Below are positions 1 to 11,282 of a stretch of DNA of 64,000 nucleotides, piece after piece. The position numbers were made by a program, and so were the translations under genes. Positions within the stretch are counted from its first letter, which is position 1. The number at the start of each line of letters is the position of its first letter. This DNA is from Kryptolebias marmoratus (lineage: Eukaryota; Chordata; Actinopteri; Cyprinodontiformes; Rivulidae). The notes under the pieces were generated by a model, which did not search any database, had not been told where the DNA came from, and saw only the letters and a program-made list of their open reading frames with translations. The stretch spans positions 6,964,456-7,028,455 of the forward strand of contig NC_051452.1 in assembly GCF_001649575.2 (NCBI RefSeq), written 5' to 3'.

Positions 1-988
1 TCCGGGGGAAATGTCACTATCGGTTCAGTTATGTTTTTTGTGGAATTCAAATAATAAAAAAGGTTTAATCTTACAGTTTGGGATGCAGACAAGACTCAGA
101 GTGAAGAGCGGCAGAACGAGCAGAACCACACAAGAACACGCCACAGGAACCCACGAAGCAAACAGAAATACAGATCTTATAGACAACATAATCACAAACC
201 TTGCTACCACAACAGAAGGTCAACAGGAACTGATCCTAACAGCAGGTTTTTCACACCGGGTGGAAATAAAAAGGCCTCTCTGCAGAACTCGACCACATGC
301 TGAGGAGGCAGTTCAGTCCTTTGAATCAGGTGTGGCGGAGCAGGAAAACAACTACGACCTGCAGGACGGCAGACCTGGAACAAGGATGTTAATCGCTCAC
401 TGGTCAACTTTGCAGATGCTTTAACGGTCCAAACCTTTCCAGAGGTGGACTTTTTTTCTGTTGACAACAAGTTCATGTTGCTCCAAAGTATTAAATGGCA
501 GCCATGTGACATTCAAGTGATTGCAGTCAAGTTATGAAACAATTATAGGTTACGAAACAAGAGCGAGAGCCAAACTCTCGTCTTTTCCCCATGAAACCTG
601 ACCATCAGGCGTCCAGACAAATGAAAGGATCATTACATCATGATTGATGGATTTCTTCGCTTCCAACAATTCAAGAACGTCACAAGGATTTCACTCCCAC
701 CTCCTCCATGAACTTTGAACTATGAGTAACACCAAACCAGAGGCATTTTGGCTCCGTCTTTTGATGAAATCATTAGAAATTCCTCTCATGGGTTTTTCAC
801 CCACATTTGTCAAGTGAGAAAAAGTGAAACAGAACAGAAATACGAATTTTCGCATTTGATCACGGCAAGAAACTGAATTCCTTTCCACGAATGTGTCAAA
901 TAAGCCGCAAAGCCCCGTTTTACTTCTGTACTTGGCCAATTATTTGCATAAATATCTTCAAAACAGGCTCATTTTGACTCCTCCCCAG

Positions 989-1065
989 GATCTGGTTGAT
1001 TACGGATTTATGAAGCCGCAGCTGGACGCGGCGCAAACGCCGGATACGACCTTCTGCTTTAACCG
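989..1065 (+). CDS. Candidate internal exon, unidentified plus-strand gene
   Basis: A 77-base segment bounded by a good acceptor (ttgactcctccccag) and donor (AACCG then gtgaga). It is CpG-richer than its surroundings. Only one of the three frames is open: DLVDYGFMKPQLDAAQTPD then TTFCFNR, ending with two extra bases. The minus strand also has an open frame here but with a poor acceptor, so plus is preferred. Neighbouring exons were not found, and the product is not recognised. Confidence 0.35.
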
Positions 1066-2354
1066 GTGAGACGTTCGACACGGACGCACAGATTTCACAA
1101 CAGTCAAGAGAAACGAGTTCATTAATGTCTATTTATGTGTGAGCATCCAGAATCAGCAAACCCACGGCGGCCAGACGGAGCAAACAATTCCCAGCATTCC
1201 TGCGAGGAGCGGAGAAAACCGACACTCGTCTCGTTTTGCTCTGAAGGCTGAGAATGGACGAGTGAAAAAAGGGACATAGTTTCAGGTCTAAACTGAAACT
1301 CAACACCCTTTTTTTAACCTGATTAACAATAAGACAAGGCACTAATTAAGAGGAATGAACAAACAAACCAGAAAGCATGAAGTTAAAACATTCAGCCAGT
1401 GTTTCAGATCATAATCAGCTTCTAGGAGCTTTAAATCGCTCATAAAAACAGTTAAAGGAGGACAGATGCTGCAAACTTTAACCACAAAAAGAAACTCCGG
1501 GAAGATTCAGCACATCTGCATAACCAAACAGTAAATAAAACTTTCTGCCTTTCCATCACAACATTTAAGAAGCATCTAAGCAAGCCTAATCTGGAAGGTT
1601 ATAAATGGTTTGTTATTCAACAGGCAGCTGACCGGTGCAGGAGGTGTGCTACAAAACAGAAATGAGGCAAAAAGGGATGATATCGTCCATTTTTTTTAAA
1701 ATCAGGTGCGTTATTTACAGCTGGGGTTACACACTTGGCACAAATCAAGAAGCTTTTGTTCCTGTTTGGACTGAAATCTGACTCCATCTTCCCATGTAGG
1801 CAGCAGATAAAGAGCTCCAAACCTCGCTACCACAGTTTTGTACTTCGACAAAACTGTTTCTATCTCTGATCTCGACAATGAGACGATGATGAAGAAATGA
1901 GAGGAACTCAGCTACCTCAGTCTCGAAACTTGAGCATTAATGACAGCTGAAGGCCCGTACAGCAGCACAGGATGTAGGCTGATACCAAGACATAACACAG
2001 GCTGGTACTCACAGGGTACCGCCTGATACCTGCAGAGACCAGGCTGTCTTAAAGCTGCAGTGGACAATCTGTTTCATCTATATATATTTATAATGTATTA
2101 TATTAACTACAGCAGCACATCCTGACAGGTATCAGTAAAGTGGAGTGACCAAAAAGGAAGAAAAAAAATTGTGTTTCAGTCTCAGTTGGCTAAAAGTGTG
2201 GAAGGTCGTCTGATGTGAGGGGCTGGGAGTTGGTGGTCTGTTCAGATTCAAAGCATAGATAATATATTTTCTATATAGAAAATACTGCACATTTAAGAAT
2301 GATACCTGTGCAACACACACCCTGTAAATACCCTGTCAGTACCAGGTATGTACC
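1066..2354. other. No gene seen
   Basis: AT-rich sequence with only short chance frames and no splice-bounded open segment that I would defend. No repeat family of this window is recognised in it. Confidence 0.5.
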
Positions 2355-2362
2355 CTCTAAAT

Positions 2363-2574
2363 CAGCGGTGGGCATTCCTGGTCCTCGAGGGCCACCATCC
2401 TGCATGTTTTCCTTGTTTCTCTGCTCCAACACCTGATTTGAATCAATGGGTGATCAACAGGCTTCTGCAGAACATGAAGAGGTGATTTAACCACTGAATC
2501 AGGTGTGTTGGAGCAGAGAAACAGGTAAAACATGCAGGATAGTTGCCCTCAAGGACCAGGGTTGGCCACCTCTG
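2363..2574. mobile_element. hAT-type palindromic MITE, copy 1
   Basis: A 212-base element whose two halves are inverted copies of each other (TGCATGTTTT arms, central AACAGGCTTCTGCAG). Termini begin CAGCGGTGGGC and, on the other strand, CAGAGGTGGCC. Flanks are 8-base duplications ctctaaat (2355-2362) and ctctacat (2575-2582), with one mismatch. An 8-bp duplication and CAG ends fit the hAT superfamily. Non-coding. Confidence 0.85.
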
Positions 2575-3164
2575 CTCTACATATGGGTTGCTAATGCTAA
2601 CACATCCAAAAAGTCCAATAGACTGACTGATATTTGGGATGCAAGAAGCACTTCTACCTTATGTTTTGGGAAAAAAACAATCCAATAAATTGAAGAGGAA
2701 CCAAAATGTGCAGCAGCTTCATTCCTTAGACAACAAGGCAGCTCAACTCTCACTAACACTCATCTGGACCAAACAGAGCACTTCATGCTTGATGGTTAAC
2801 ACTTGGCAAACAGAAAAATAAAACAGATTTATATAAATGTCTGCTCAACCTGCCGGTCTGTTACAAAAAAGCTGCAGGTTCTGTGACAGGATAATGATCC
2901 TAAACACACCTGGACTACATTAAATGTGTCTGAGAGGTTTGCCAGGAAAACGGGACCTGAAAACCTCTCAGCTGCTCCCAGTGGTGTTTGTGTTGTTTCA
3001 CAGAGAGTTCAGCTAAGATTTCGGCAAACAGAATGCTCAAAGTGCTTTTCTGGTTCTTTTTTTTCTGTACGGAATAAGTGAAACACTAAAACAAGAAAAT
3101 ATCAATTAAAACAAAGACTTCAGGGTAACAGAGCCTAACTCTGGGTTAAAATGTTAAGTTTTAC

Positions 3165-3286
3165 CAGAACAAAGCCTGATTTGTTGCTCAGGCCGTCTCT
3201 GTAAACGGCTTCAATCCTGACCCACCTTGCATTTTCTTGACCCCGGCGTCTCAGGGCTTTGGAACGCCGAGCGTCATTCCAAAGCC
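3165..3286 (-). CDS. Candidate second exon of the same unidentified minus-strand gene
   Basis: The acceptor is ctccgtttcag, ending at 3287. One frame is open: LWNDARRSKALRRRGQENAR and then WVRIEAVYRDGLSNKSGFVL. There are two possible donors: gtaaaac after 3165 (122-base exon, phase 0) and gtgggt after 3226 (61-base exon). The phase fits the exon at 5182-5263. The acceptor and the first bases lie in a 14-bp inverted repeat (3251-3264 with 3277-3290), which could also mean this is a non-coding palindrome. No family recognised. Confidence 0.33.
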
Positions 3287-3289
3287 CTG

Positions 3290-4639
3290 AAACGGAGAAA
3301 ATAAAAGCCAGAGAAAACAGCGACAGAATAATAAGGAGACCTGAGTCAGAGCAGAACCGGGCCTGCACGGCTCTGTCTGGACACTGTTTGTCCAACTCTT
3401 CAACTGCCAGAAACACTTTGCAAACATCAGGAGAGCTGTGATGGACACTTTTTGATATTTACTGCAGCTAAATCCAAAAGAAATAAAAAGATTAAATGTC
3501 CTGTGTGCAGAGGTCAGGAAGTCTGCATAAAACCTTTGGTCAAGTGACCCAAAAGTACATTTAAAGTACTTCAATGCTGCGACGTTTCACTTCAGTGGTC
3601 ACAGTTTTTTGGGTTCTGCATTTGCTCTGTGGCTCGCCACCAAATTTGATAAAATTCAGCTTTTGTTTGTGTTTAATCCTCCTGAGGGGGTCGACATTTT
3701 TAACTCAGAGCCCTCCAGGGTGGAAAACTACATCTAATCCCACCAAATCTGACCAGGATCATTTTGGATTAAATAATCTGCAGATTTCAACGTATCGACC
3801 TGAAACTGTCAGTACTTTCAGGATATTAATCTTTCAAAGTTCCAGTCTGCGTGAAACGACTGAGGCGAGGCTTCGCCCTAAAGTTTGACCTTCTTTTCCG
3901 TTTCTGGTGCACAAAGCTGCAAAAACAAACTGAATTAAAGCGACGCTTTTCTCGTTTGCTGCTCCGTCCATCACAGAAACTAAACGCTGCAGTTTTAATA
4001 AAACACGACAAAAAAAGTCTGTTTAAACGAACAAACCGGGTCTGCAGCCATGTCTGAAACCACATTAAACAGAAACACACTCTCGCGGAGCGTTCCCACT
4101 CCGAGTTTGGAATTTCAGAGCAGCTGGCACGAGTCGGGAGCAGCAGCAGGATTCACACTTCGCCTCCACGCTGAGATTTTAAAGCACTCTTGTGTTGGCG
4201 CAGCCGCTCAGGCATGTGTCGCAGGCCTCACCTCCTCGTTCTCTCTTATTTGGTTTTCCTTGGCGGGGGCATGCGCGTCGACTTGACCGGGAGGCCAAGA
4301 GAAACAGACGCATTACAGCAGAGGTCAGATGGTTCAGGGTGGCATGCTACATACTTCTGTCACAGCTCCTCAGCTGGAAGACCAGTTTTAACAAACCCTC
4401 TTCTAACACATTTGCATCTGATAATCAAATAAAAAAGACTACTGGCAAAATGTCTACATTTGCATTTCTGCACAAAAAATTGACTTCTAACTTATTCTTA
4501 ACTTCATTCAATCCCCACAGCTGAGTCAAACTTTTATTTTTCTTGTTATGAGCTGAAGACTGCCTCTAAAAGATGTCTTGATTTACTGTCCACCACAGAA
4601 AGGACGAGGTTTCTGCCCGTGTCTTTGACTGTATCTATC
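3290..4639. other. No gene supported; GC-richer patch at 4085-4300
   Basis: The patch at 4085-4300 has CpGs and an ATG at 4214 opening MCRRPHLLVLSYLVFLGGGM, which looks like a signal peptide. The frame then ends without recognisable domain. It could be a promoter or first exon, but nothing else supports it. The rest is unremarkable. Confidence 0.35.
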
Positions 4640-4765
4640 ATTTAAGATGGCTACCACAGCAAACACAACTTTACTGGCTGTAACTCAGTCAGTTTAACAG
4701 ATAATGAGCTTAAATCTTGCTTGTTAGTAGCTGAGACTGATCCCCAGCTAAAGGTGGCATCTTAA
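4640..4765 (-). repeat. REP-A repeat fragment
   Basis: Short minus-oriented piece: aagatggctaccacagcaaa, aactcagtcagtttaacaga and ttagtagctgagactgatcc. Confidence 0.55.
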
Positions 4766-5181
4766 GTCTTGACTTTTGAACATGTCATCATCTCCATCCT
4801 GTCTTATCACTGATAGATCTGTTTTTTGATGCCTAAACAAAGCTCTGCTCTGACAAAAAACACAAAAATTAATTTTTAATAAAACTGGTGCAAATCTGCC
4901 TCTCTTCAGTCCTAAAGTTTGACTCCAGTAGATTAAATCACCATGACGGGGTCAAAGATGTCCAACAAAAGAACAAAATATCAAAAATACAAAAAAAAAA
5001 TGACTGCAAAATGAAAAGGCTGAAATAAATTTGGAAAAATGAGGAGTTTAAGGTGGAGTCAAGTTTGAATGATTTACTATTGGTGCCTAAATAATTAATT
5101 TATTTCTCTTTGCATGAATCTATAAGTCTCTGCGGCAGGCCGTGACCATCTAACGAGCAGAAAAAGTCAAATTTAACTCAC

Positions 5182-5263
5182 CTTCTTGGACTCTGTGGAG
5201 CTCTGTGACGTGACTTTGGTCCCAGCGTGCAGCATTATTTCCAAATCTGCTGTTGCAGTTCAT
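5182..5263 (-). CDS. Candidate coding exon, unidentified gene (starts MNCNSRFGNN)
   Basis: An 82-base segment on the minus strand with acceptor tgtttcag and strong donor GAAG followed by gtgagt. It starts with ATG right at the acceptor, and only one frame is open: MNCNSRFGNNAARWDQ then SHVTELHRVQE plus one base. The single leftover G is completed by the first two bases of the next candidate exon (from 3286) to make Gly. I do not recognise the product. It lies downstream of the 7.5-10.8 kb gene on the same strand and is likely a separate gene. Confidence 0.42.
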
Positions 5264-5345
5264 CTGAAACACAAAAAAGCCACCAAGAACTAATAAATAT
5301 TTGAGTTTTCAGAAGAAAACTGAATTTGTAATAAAGCCTCTAACA

Positions 5346-5359
5346 CTGCCCTCTGGTGG
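5346..5359 (-). promoter_or_regulatory. CTCF-like motif
   Basis: The minus strand reads CCACCAGAGGGCAG, which fits the published core CCASYAGRKGGCRS at all 14 positions. It is just upstream of the candidate exon at 5182-5263. Confidence 0.4.
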
Positions 5360-7464
5360 ACAGTGACTGTAAATGCACTTTTGCTAAAATCAAGCTGTTG
5401 AACATGAAACATGCTGCTAAACTAGTTTTCTTTCCAATGTCAATAATCCACCATATTACATATTACATATTTTTAACAGATCAGTGTAACATTTTTTAAT
5501 CAGTAAAAAAATATTGGCTTCTCCTGAAGCAGCCGAACACAGAGGTGAAGTTTACTGAGCCACAAGGCGAGAGACGTGAGCAATTTGTATGTAACGCATG
5601 ACTCCCAGTTTCTCGGGCCAGGATCCCGGGCGTCTGCTTGGACCTGGTCCGTAAACAAGATCTAATTTCTGAAATTGACGTGTTTGAGGCAACGTTCCCG
5701 TGCCTCAAAAGCAGCTCAGTGTTCCAGGGCTTGGCAAGGGCGAGCAGAGGAACTTGGATCGGGACTCGAGGCAGAAATAATGCAGTAATAACAGAAAGAG
5801 AAAAAAGGAACAACAGCTCAAACAAACGCAGTTCTGTGAAACTGACGGGTCGTGTTGGACAAAAAGCTGATTAGTTTCTATCATATTCACCCTGCAGTTG
5901 GTTTGATTAAGTGTTTTAACACTTACACAAGTTTCCACAAGAGGAAAGCAAACAGAACTCTCGTCAGGAATAAAGTCAAAAATCAGGCCTGAAGGTGGAA
6001 AACTGTTCTGCACTCGTGTTGTAACCCGAGAAGACGACTCGAGACGTCCTGAATGTTCATTTCCCCACAGACTCAGTTCAAAGCTTGTTTTCTGACTCCA
6101 TCCTCAGAGCAAATAAAAGTCTTAATATCAGCAAGATCACATCGTTGAGCCTCAGTGAGCGATTAAAGTGCCACAAACTGGTTTTAACTTGGGAAAAATC
6201 CCATAAAGATAAAAGAAAACCACCCAAATCTACAACAAACCGATCTGCAATCAGATCATGAGTTTGAAGCTTTCAGTGCTGCTGATGAAACTGTTGTCAG
6301 TTTGTAAAAATAACTGAATCTGGAAACAAATTGATCACATTCAGGTAGTTTTGTCACAGTTTCAGACGTCAGCATTGTTCAGATCAGTGCTTCTTTGTTT
6401 AAAACTTTTTTGGATAAACTAAATCATGTTCCTGCCCTACTGGTGGCTTGTTTTAAAATCAGTGACTCAACATAAAACATGCAAATTATACCTTAAACCG
6501 TGCAGCTCTATCTGTAATGCTGTGCTATGACTGAAGGCAGCGGTACGATACGCAACATAGACAAAATTCACTAAAAATGTTTGAAATGCCCTCATAGAAA
6601 TAAATGGGATTTAATGCTTTTTTTCCCCCACAGAATGCTCAACTAACAGCTGGGGTCACCAACTTTCAAATTAAATTCCTTTCTAGTACAAACAAATTAT
6701 GCAAAATGTGTTTGTCGTTCTTCTCCCTGCTCCAATACTTCTGGTTGTCTCACAAATCACCCCCAGAATACAGAGGGGACACCAAAGCTCCCATATGTTA
6801 CATTTTAGCTCAATATTCTCCTGAAATCTGGAAGTGAGGGATGTTTTTATCTTCACCGCCTGCATAAAACACTATAAACTTAAACTCATGTGGCTTCTGC
6901 AGCTCACGGTTCAAGAATTAAAGATACATGAACACAGAGTGACTGTTTCAGGCTTACTTTTCAGTCTGCCACTCTTCATTTGCTGTCAGGGAGTGACAGA
7001 CAGGTGTCTGGTTTTAACATTTCTCTTGATCCGTTTACTTTCATGTCAGTTCATGTAAATTTTATTTCTGCAGCAAAATGAACAAAACTGACCACAGTGT
7101 TTCACAAGTTGGTTCAAAACAAACAAACAGCCATAAAATACAATAAAAATCAGAAAAAAACAAAAACAAGTCGGACTTAAAGGTTAAAGGTTTGATTGGA
7201 CTCTAAAAGTCAATGTTTAAAGAATAATAAAGAAAAAATTTGAGTTTTCAGGTGAGATTTAAATGTTTTATTTGATTACAAAACTGAATTATTGGCCCAA
7301 AAAACCAATCTTTTGTACTTTAAAAATCCTTCCATCTCACCTGTAATAAATTCTTTAAATCATTAGGATTAAAGAAGCTGAAATGCTAGAAAATTAAACA
7401 TAATTTCAATGAAAATTAAAGCAGGAACATGAAGAGTTTTCCTTCGAGAGCAACAGGAGTCACA

Positions 7465-7470
7465 TTTATT
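7465..7470 (-). terminator. Poly(A) signal of the 7.5-10.8 kb gene
   Basis: AATAAA on the minus strand, 23 bases after the TAG/TGA-type end of the last coding exon at 7493. The position fits a very short 3' untranslated region. It supports the orientation and the 3' end of the gene. Confidence 0.6.
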
Positions 7471-7492
7471 AGAAAATGCTTTTTATGAAAAC

Positions 7493-10400
7493 CTAAAATC
7501 TTCGCTTCTTGTTGGCGATCCTCTTCGAGCGCCTCAGGGTTGGAGCTTCTTCTGCAGCTGCTTTCCTCCCGCCGTGAGAAGCTGGCGCCGCTGAAGTCGC
7601 CGTTTCCTGCGTCTTCGCTCGTGACGCTCCTGCAGGCCGCCGTCTCCCCGCCTCTCCGGACGCCTCTCCCTCCTGGACGTCCTTCAGTTTTCCTCGGGCC
7701 GACCTTGAAGGCCTCGATTCTGACGCTGCTGCTGACTTCTCCTCCGCTCTCGCCTCTGAAACGTCTCTGGCGCTCTTTTGTTTCGACCTGATCTCATTTG
7801 TGGGTTTACGCCTGGTGGAGTTCCCGTCGATCGCTGCCTCTTGTGTGTTTTCACTAAATTTGACCTTTCTTTCTCTTCCTTGGCGTTTTACTTTGCTTTT
7901 TGGGGCTTGTGGTTCTTTCAGCACCTCAACAGATTTATACACTTCCTTTAAAAGTACATGCAATAAACCTTTAAATCCTTTCTTGAGGACAAATTATTTT
8001 AGACGGAAATCATCGTTTTACGACAAAAACATCCCATTTAAGATTGAAACCCAAAGGCTCACCTCTTCTTGCTGTGAGAGGTCAGATTTCAGGTCAGCTA
8101 ACTGCCTCATCAGCTCCTGGATCTTCAGCTAAAAACAAACAAATTTAGTTGCAATAACTAAATATTAACAATAATAATAAAAACAAGGTGGAGCTGAAGA
8201 CTTTACCTCTTCACAGGCAACTTGTTTCTCAAGCTCTTCTCTTTTTTCTTTGTCTTTCTTCCTCCTTAAAAACAAAAACAGAGTAAAGGTAAACTGCTTT
8301 GAGTTGCACCGATTAATGGAGCGAGTACAAAGTGTGTGATTGATTGAGATATAAATCAACCTCCACACATTGATAAAAATGGGTCTCAAGGACCAGAAGC
8401 AGCTTGTTGAACTTGTCAAACTGGTGTCCAGAATTAAATAAAACGGGATTTTAATAAAATCAAGTTGCTTTTCCCCCCTTCAACAAAGACCTCTGTAGGC
8501 TTAAACCTCTCTTTGAAGGTTTGTAACATTCGATCAATTCGATCAACATGTAAATACTTTTATTTTAAAATGGCTGGAAGGAGGTTTCTGAAGGTTTAAG
8601 CACAAATGGCACCCACTCTAACGCACCTCGTTGCCTTTAACTGCAAGCTTAAATCTCAAAACTGATTTATTTAAGTTTTTAAAGAAGTGACTGGATCATT
8701 TAAAAAAAAAAGTTCTTCTGGAGCCTTAATTCAAACTGTAAAGCGCAGCAACTCTCACGTAAATTGCTCTCCCTCCTGCCTGAGGGTCATTAGGGTCTCT
8801 GCTGGCCTGATCCACAGAGATACTTTGGTCTCATGCATGAAGGTGGAACAGCTCAGAATTCTGCACTTTTCTCTGAAAAAGCTCCTCAGATGAGACAAAA
8901 CTTCAAACTACAGGAGCTCCAGTTAAAAACCACCAATATAAGACTGTTTAACATTAATTCGTTGCCCCTTGGACAGACTTCCCCATCAGATCTGCATCTG
9001 CAAACCCTTCTTGTACAATTTACTGAACTATATTTTGAATCCTGGTTCTTGTTGGGTTCATATATTTGAATGTCTTTGGCACAAATATTACTTTTCTGCT
9101 GCTCTCCGTTTGATCTCGTCGATCTCCTTCTTCTTCTCCTTCATAAAGCTCTGAACGTCGTCCATCGTCGTCACGGCCAGAAGAGACTTCACGTCCAGAC
9201 CGTCGAGCTCCATCAAACACGCCTTGTTTCTGAGCACCAATTTGGCCCACTCCGTCAGGACCTCACAGGAGGGGAACTGACGGGAGGGGCGCAGAGACAG
9301 AAGGTTTAATTGTTAGAAATCAGTTTTCATCAAAGGTCTGACAAAATGAGGAGTCTGGAAATCCCCTTTTAAAAGGCGGCAACATGAAATCAGATCGGTG
9401 TGATGCTTAAAATTAAATAAAATCCTGAAAAAAAAAAGGCATGGCATTCCTTTCACGCCAGAGTTTTAAACTGAAACGAGCTGCGTCAGAGTCGTGGTGC
9501 CTGCATTTTGAGCAACCGGCTTCAGAAAAATCACAATTTATCAAACCGTATTCTTAGTCGTGCACATCATTTCATCGTCCACCTTTGATATTAAACTGGG
9601 CAGATTTATACGGGATGATAACCTGATGGTTATCATCCCGGCAGGTTTTAAACCTGGACATTTACTTCAGTGTTCCTGTGCAGGAAGTTATCGAACGCTC
9701 GAGACGAGTTGGAAACGTCCACGACGACCGACTACTCAGAGAAAATCTGTCATGCACATTTTAACGTTAGGTCTCAGATTTTAGCTCTCAGAATATGAGC
9801 CGAGGACGACACAATGGCTTTAAAACTGACTGAGTTGGAGCCATTTTGTGTTTAAATTAGTCAGACTGTGGCTTTTCTGCAGTAACTCCAGACCTTTTAT
9901 GAACCACATCCATGCCTCTCTGGGTCTTTAAAGAGACGGTCTCTTTTGGGAAAACGCTTCATGAAAACTAAAAACAAGAAGCTGGATTTGTTCAGGAAAG
10001 CTGTCCTGACTCACACACCTTGTCGAGCTCATCCAGTGCCATCTTCCTGGAAGCGTACGCCAGCTCCAAGAGCATCGTTTCCTTCTTCAGCAGCTTCTGT
10101 GCTGCTTCCAAGTCCGCCTGAAAGCAACACAGTGAATCAGAACATTCAACGGGTGAGCAGGGAGACTTAAATCATCAAGAGTTACCTGAAGCTTTTTAAC
10201 AAGCTGCTGTTCTTTCATCTTTTTGATGAACTCCAAGTCACTTGAGGTGAGCTGATAACCCTTCATCCCTTTCAGCATGGAGTCAAGGGCAGCTAGGTTT
10301 TAAAACAAAAACAATCATTCTGCACTTCTTTGTGACAAAGCTGCAGATTCTGTGGACCAGTGGTGCTGAATCCTGGCCCTGCGTGTTTTAGGTGTTTCTC

Positions 10401-10833
10401 TGCTTTGAAGCACCTGATCTGAATGACTGAGAGATTAACAGGCTTCTGCAGAACCTGAGGAGCAGAGAGACATCTAAAACCTGCAGGATGGTGTCCCTCC
10501 AGGACCAGGATTCAGCACCACTGGTGCAGATAAAAGTACCTGTTTCAGTAAAGCTGCCACCGAAAGCTGGACTTGGATTTGGGTCAGCCTGGAAACAAGA
10601 TTAATTTTGTGTCAATAACTCAATTTTACATATACATATATCCTATAAAAAGGACAGCAGCAAAAGAACAAACATACATGTGGAGTACAGTTTGCAGCCT
10701 TGAAGTCCTCGTCGCAGAAGTTCAACTGCTTCTTTACATCCGCCATCGGAGGAGTCCGGAGAAGCTGTCGACCCGACGGGATGCGGTTTTCAGGTCGACT
10801 GCAACTCGGAGTTTCAAGACACCAGTCTGACAT
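7493..10833 (-). CDS. Unidentified eight-exon gene: 390-residue coiled-coil protein with basic C-terminal tail
   Basis: Coding exons in transcription order: 10678-10833, 10540-10588, 10186-10292, 10019-10117, 9092-9276, 8208-8265, 8063-8128 and 7493-7945. All have AG acceptors and GT donors, and the phases join without a stop, giving 390 residues. I chose the ATG at 10833 (A at -3); an in-frame ATG at 10746 would give 361 residues. Residues 1-75 are loop-like, with LRTPP near 25-29. Residues about 85-240 are charged and heptad-like, for example MKEQQLVKKLQADLEAAQ and EKRKKDKEKREELEKQ, and look like a coiled coil. The last 150 residues (one exon) are rich in Lys, Arg, Ala, Ser and Glu and end RRSKRIANKKRRF, a likely nuclear localisation signal. 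AATAAA lies 23 bases past the stop. A chromosome or kinetochore role is suggested only by this architecture; I do not recognise the family. A MITE sits in the second intron. Confidence 0.82.
9611..9640. other. 13-bp perfect hairpin in an intron
   Basis: cgggatgataacc (9611-9623), loop tgat, ggttatcatcccg (9628-9640). It lies in the intron between exons 9092-9276 and 10019-10117 of the 390-residue gene. Possibly the remnant of a foldback element. Confidence 0.55.
10358..10523. mobile_element. hAT-type palindromic MITE, copy 3, inside an intron of the 390-residue gene
   Basis: A 166-base diverged relative with perfect 19-base terminal inverted repeats (CAGTGGTGCTGAATCCTGG). It sits between the second and third coding exons. 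The immediate 8-base flanks do not match well; a 7/8 match (ctgcagat at 10341-10348 with gtgcagat at 10524-10531) appears if the left end is moved 9 bases out. Confidence 0.75.
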
Positions 10834-11282
10834 GTTTCCTCTTGGGAAAATATGAGCAAAAATGATAAAAATGTAAAACTAACACAACAAGAAATCGGTT
10901 TTGCTCCACACACAACCCCAAATAAACTCATCCAAACACTTTTAAACTAAATTACAAAAATAAATAAGCTTCCAAACCTGATTTCCAAGGAGCTTCTGAA
11001 GTTACACCTCTTCCTTGTCCAGCCTGTTGTTGGTTTGTAATCATCTAACTGCTTTCAGCTGAGGCTTCACGGCTGCTGTTCTCTTTCTGACCACAAGATG
11101 GCGACAGACGACCAGCAGCGGATACAGCTGAAGAGCTTGAACTTTTAAATTAAAATGTATTTTCTTGGCAGGATTATACTGAAGTTTTTACATTTTTATT
11201 TTTAAACTCTTTTTTGTTTTTCCATTTCAAACAATATTTTATCTGTGTGTCTTACCAAAATGCCTCATGGACCACAAATTAA

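Noticed and set aside
11..424. 137-codon open frame at the window start
   Set aside because: Composition and frame content look random; no acceptor/donor pair fits and no domain is recognisable.
2260..2290. AT-rich palindrome tattttctatatagaaaata
   Set aside because: Short and made only of A/T-rich sequence, common by chance in this composition.
4190..4432. Possible secreted peptide gene (signal-like MCRRPHLLVLSYLVF)
   Set aside because: The frame after the hydrophobic stretch has no cysteine pattern, cleavage site or splice donor that would support a hormone or secreted protein.
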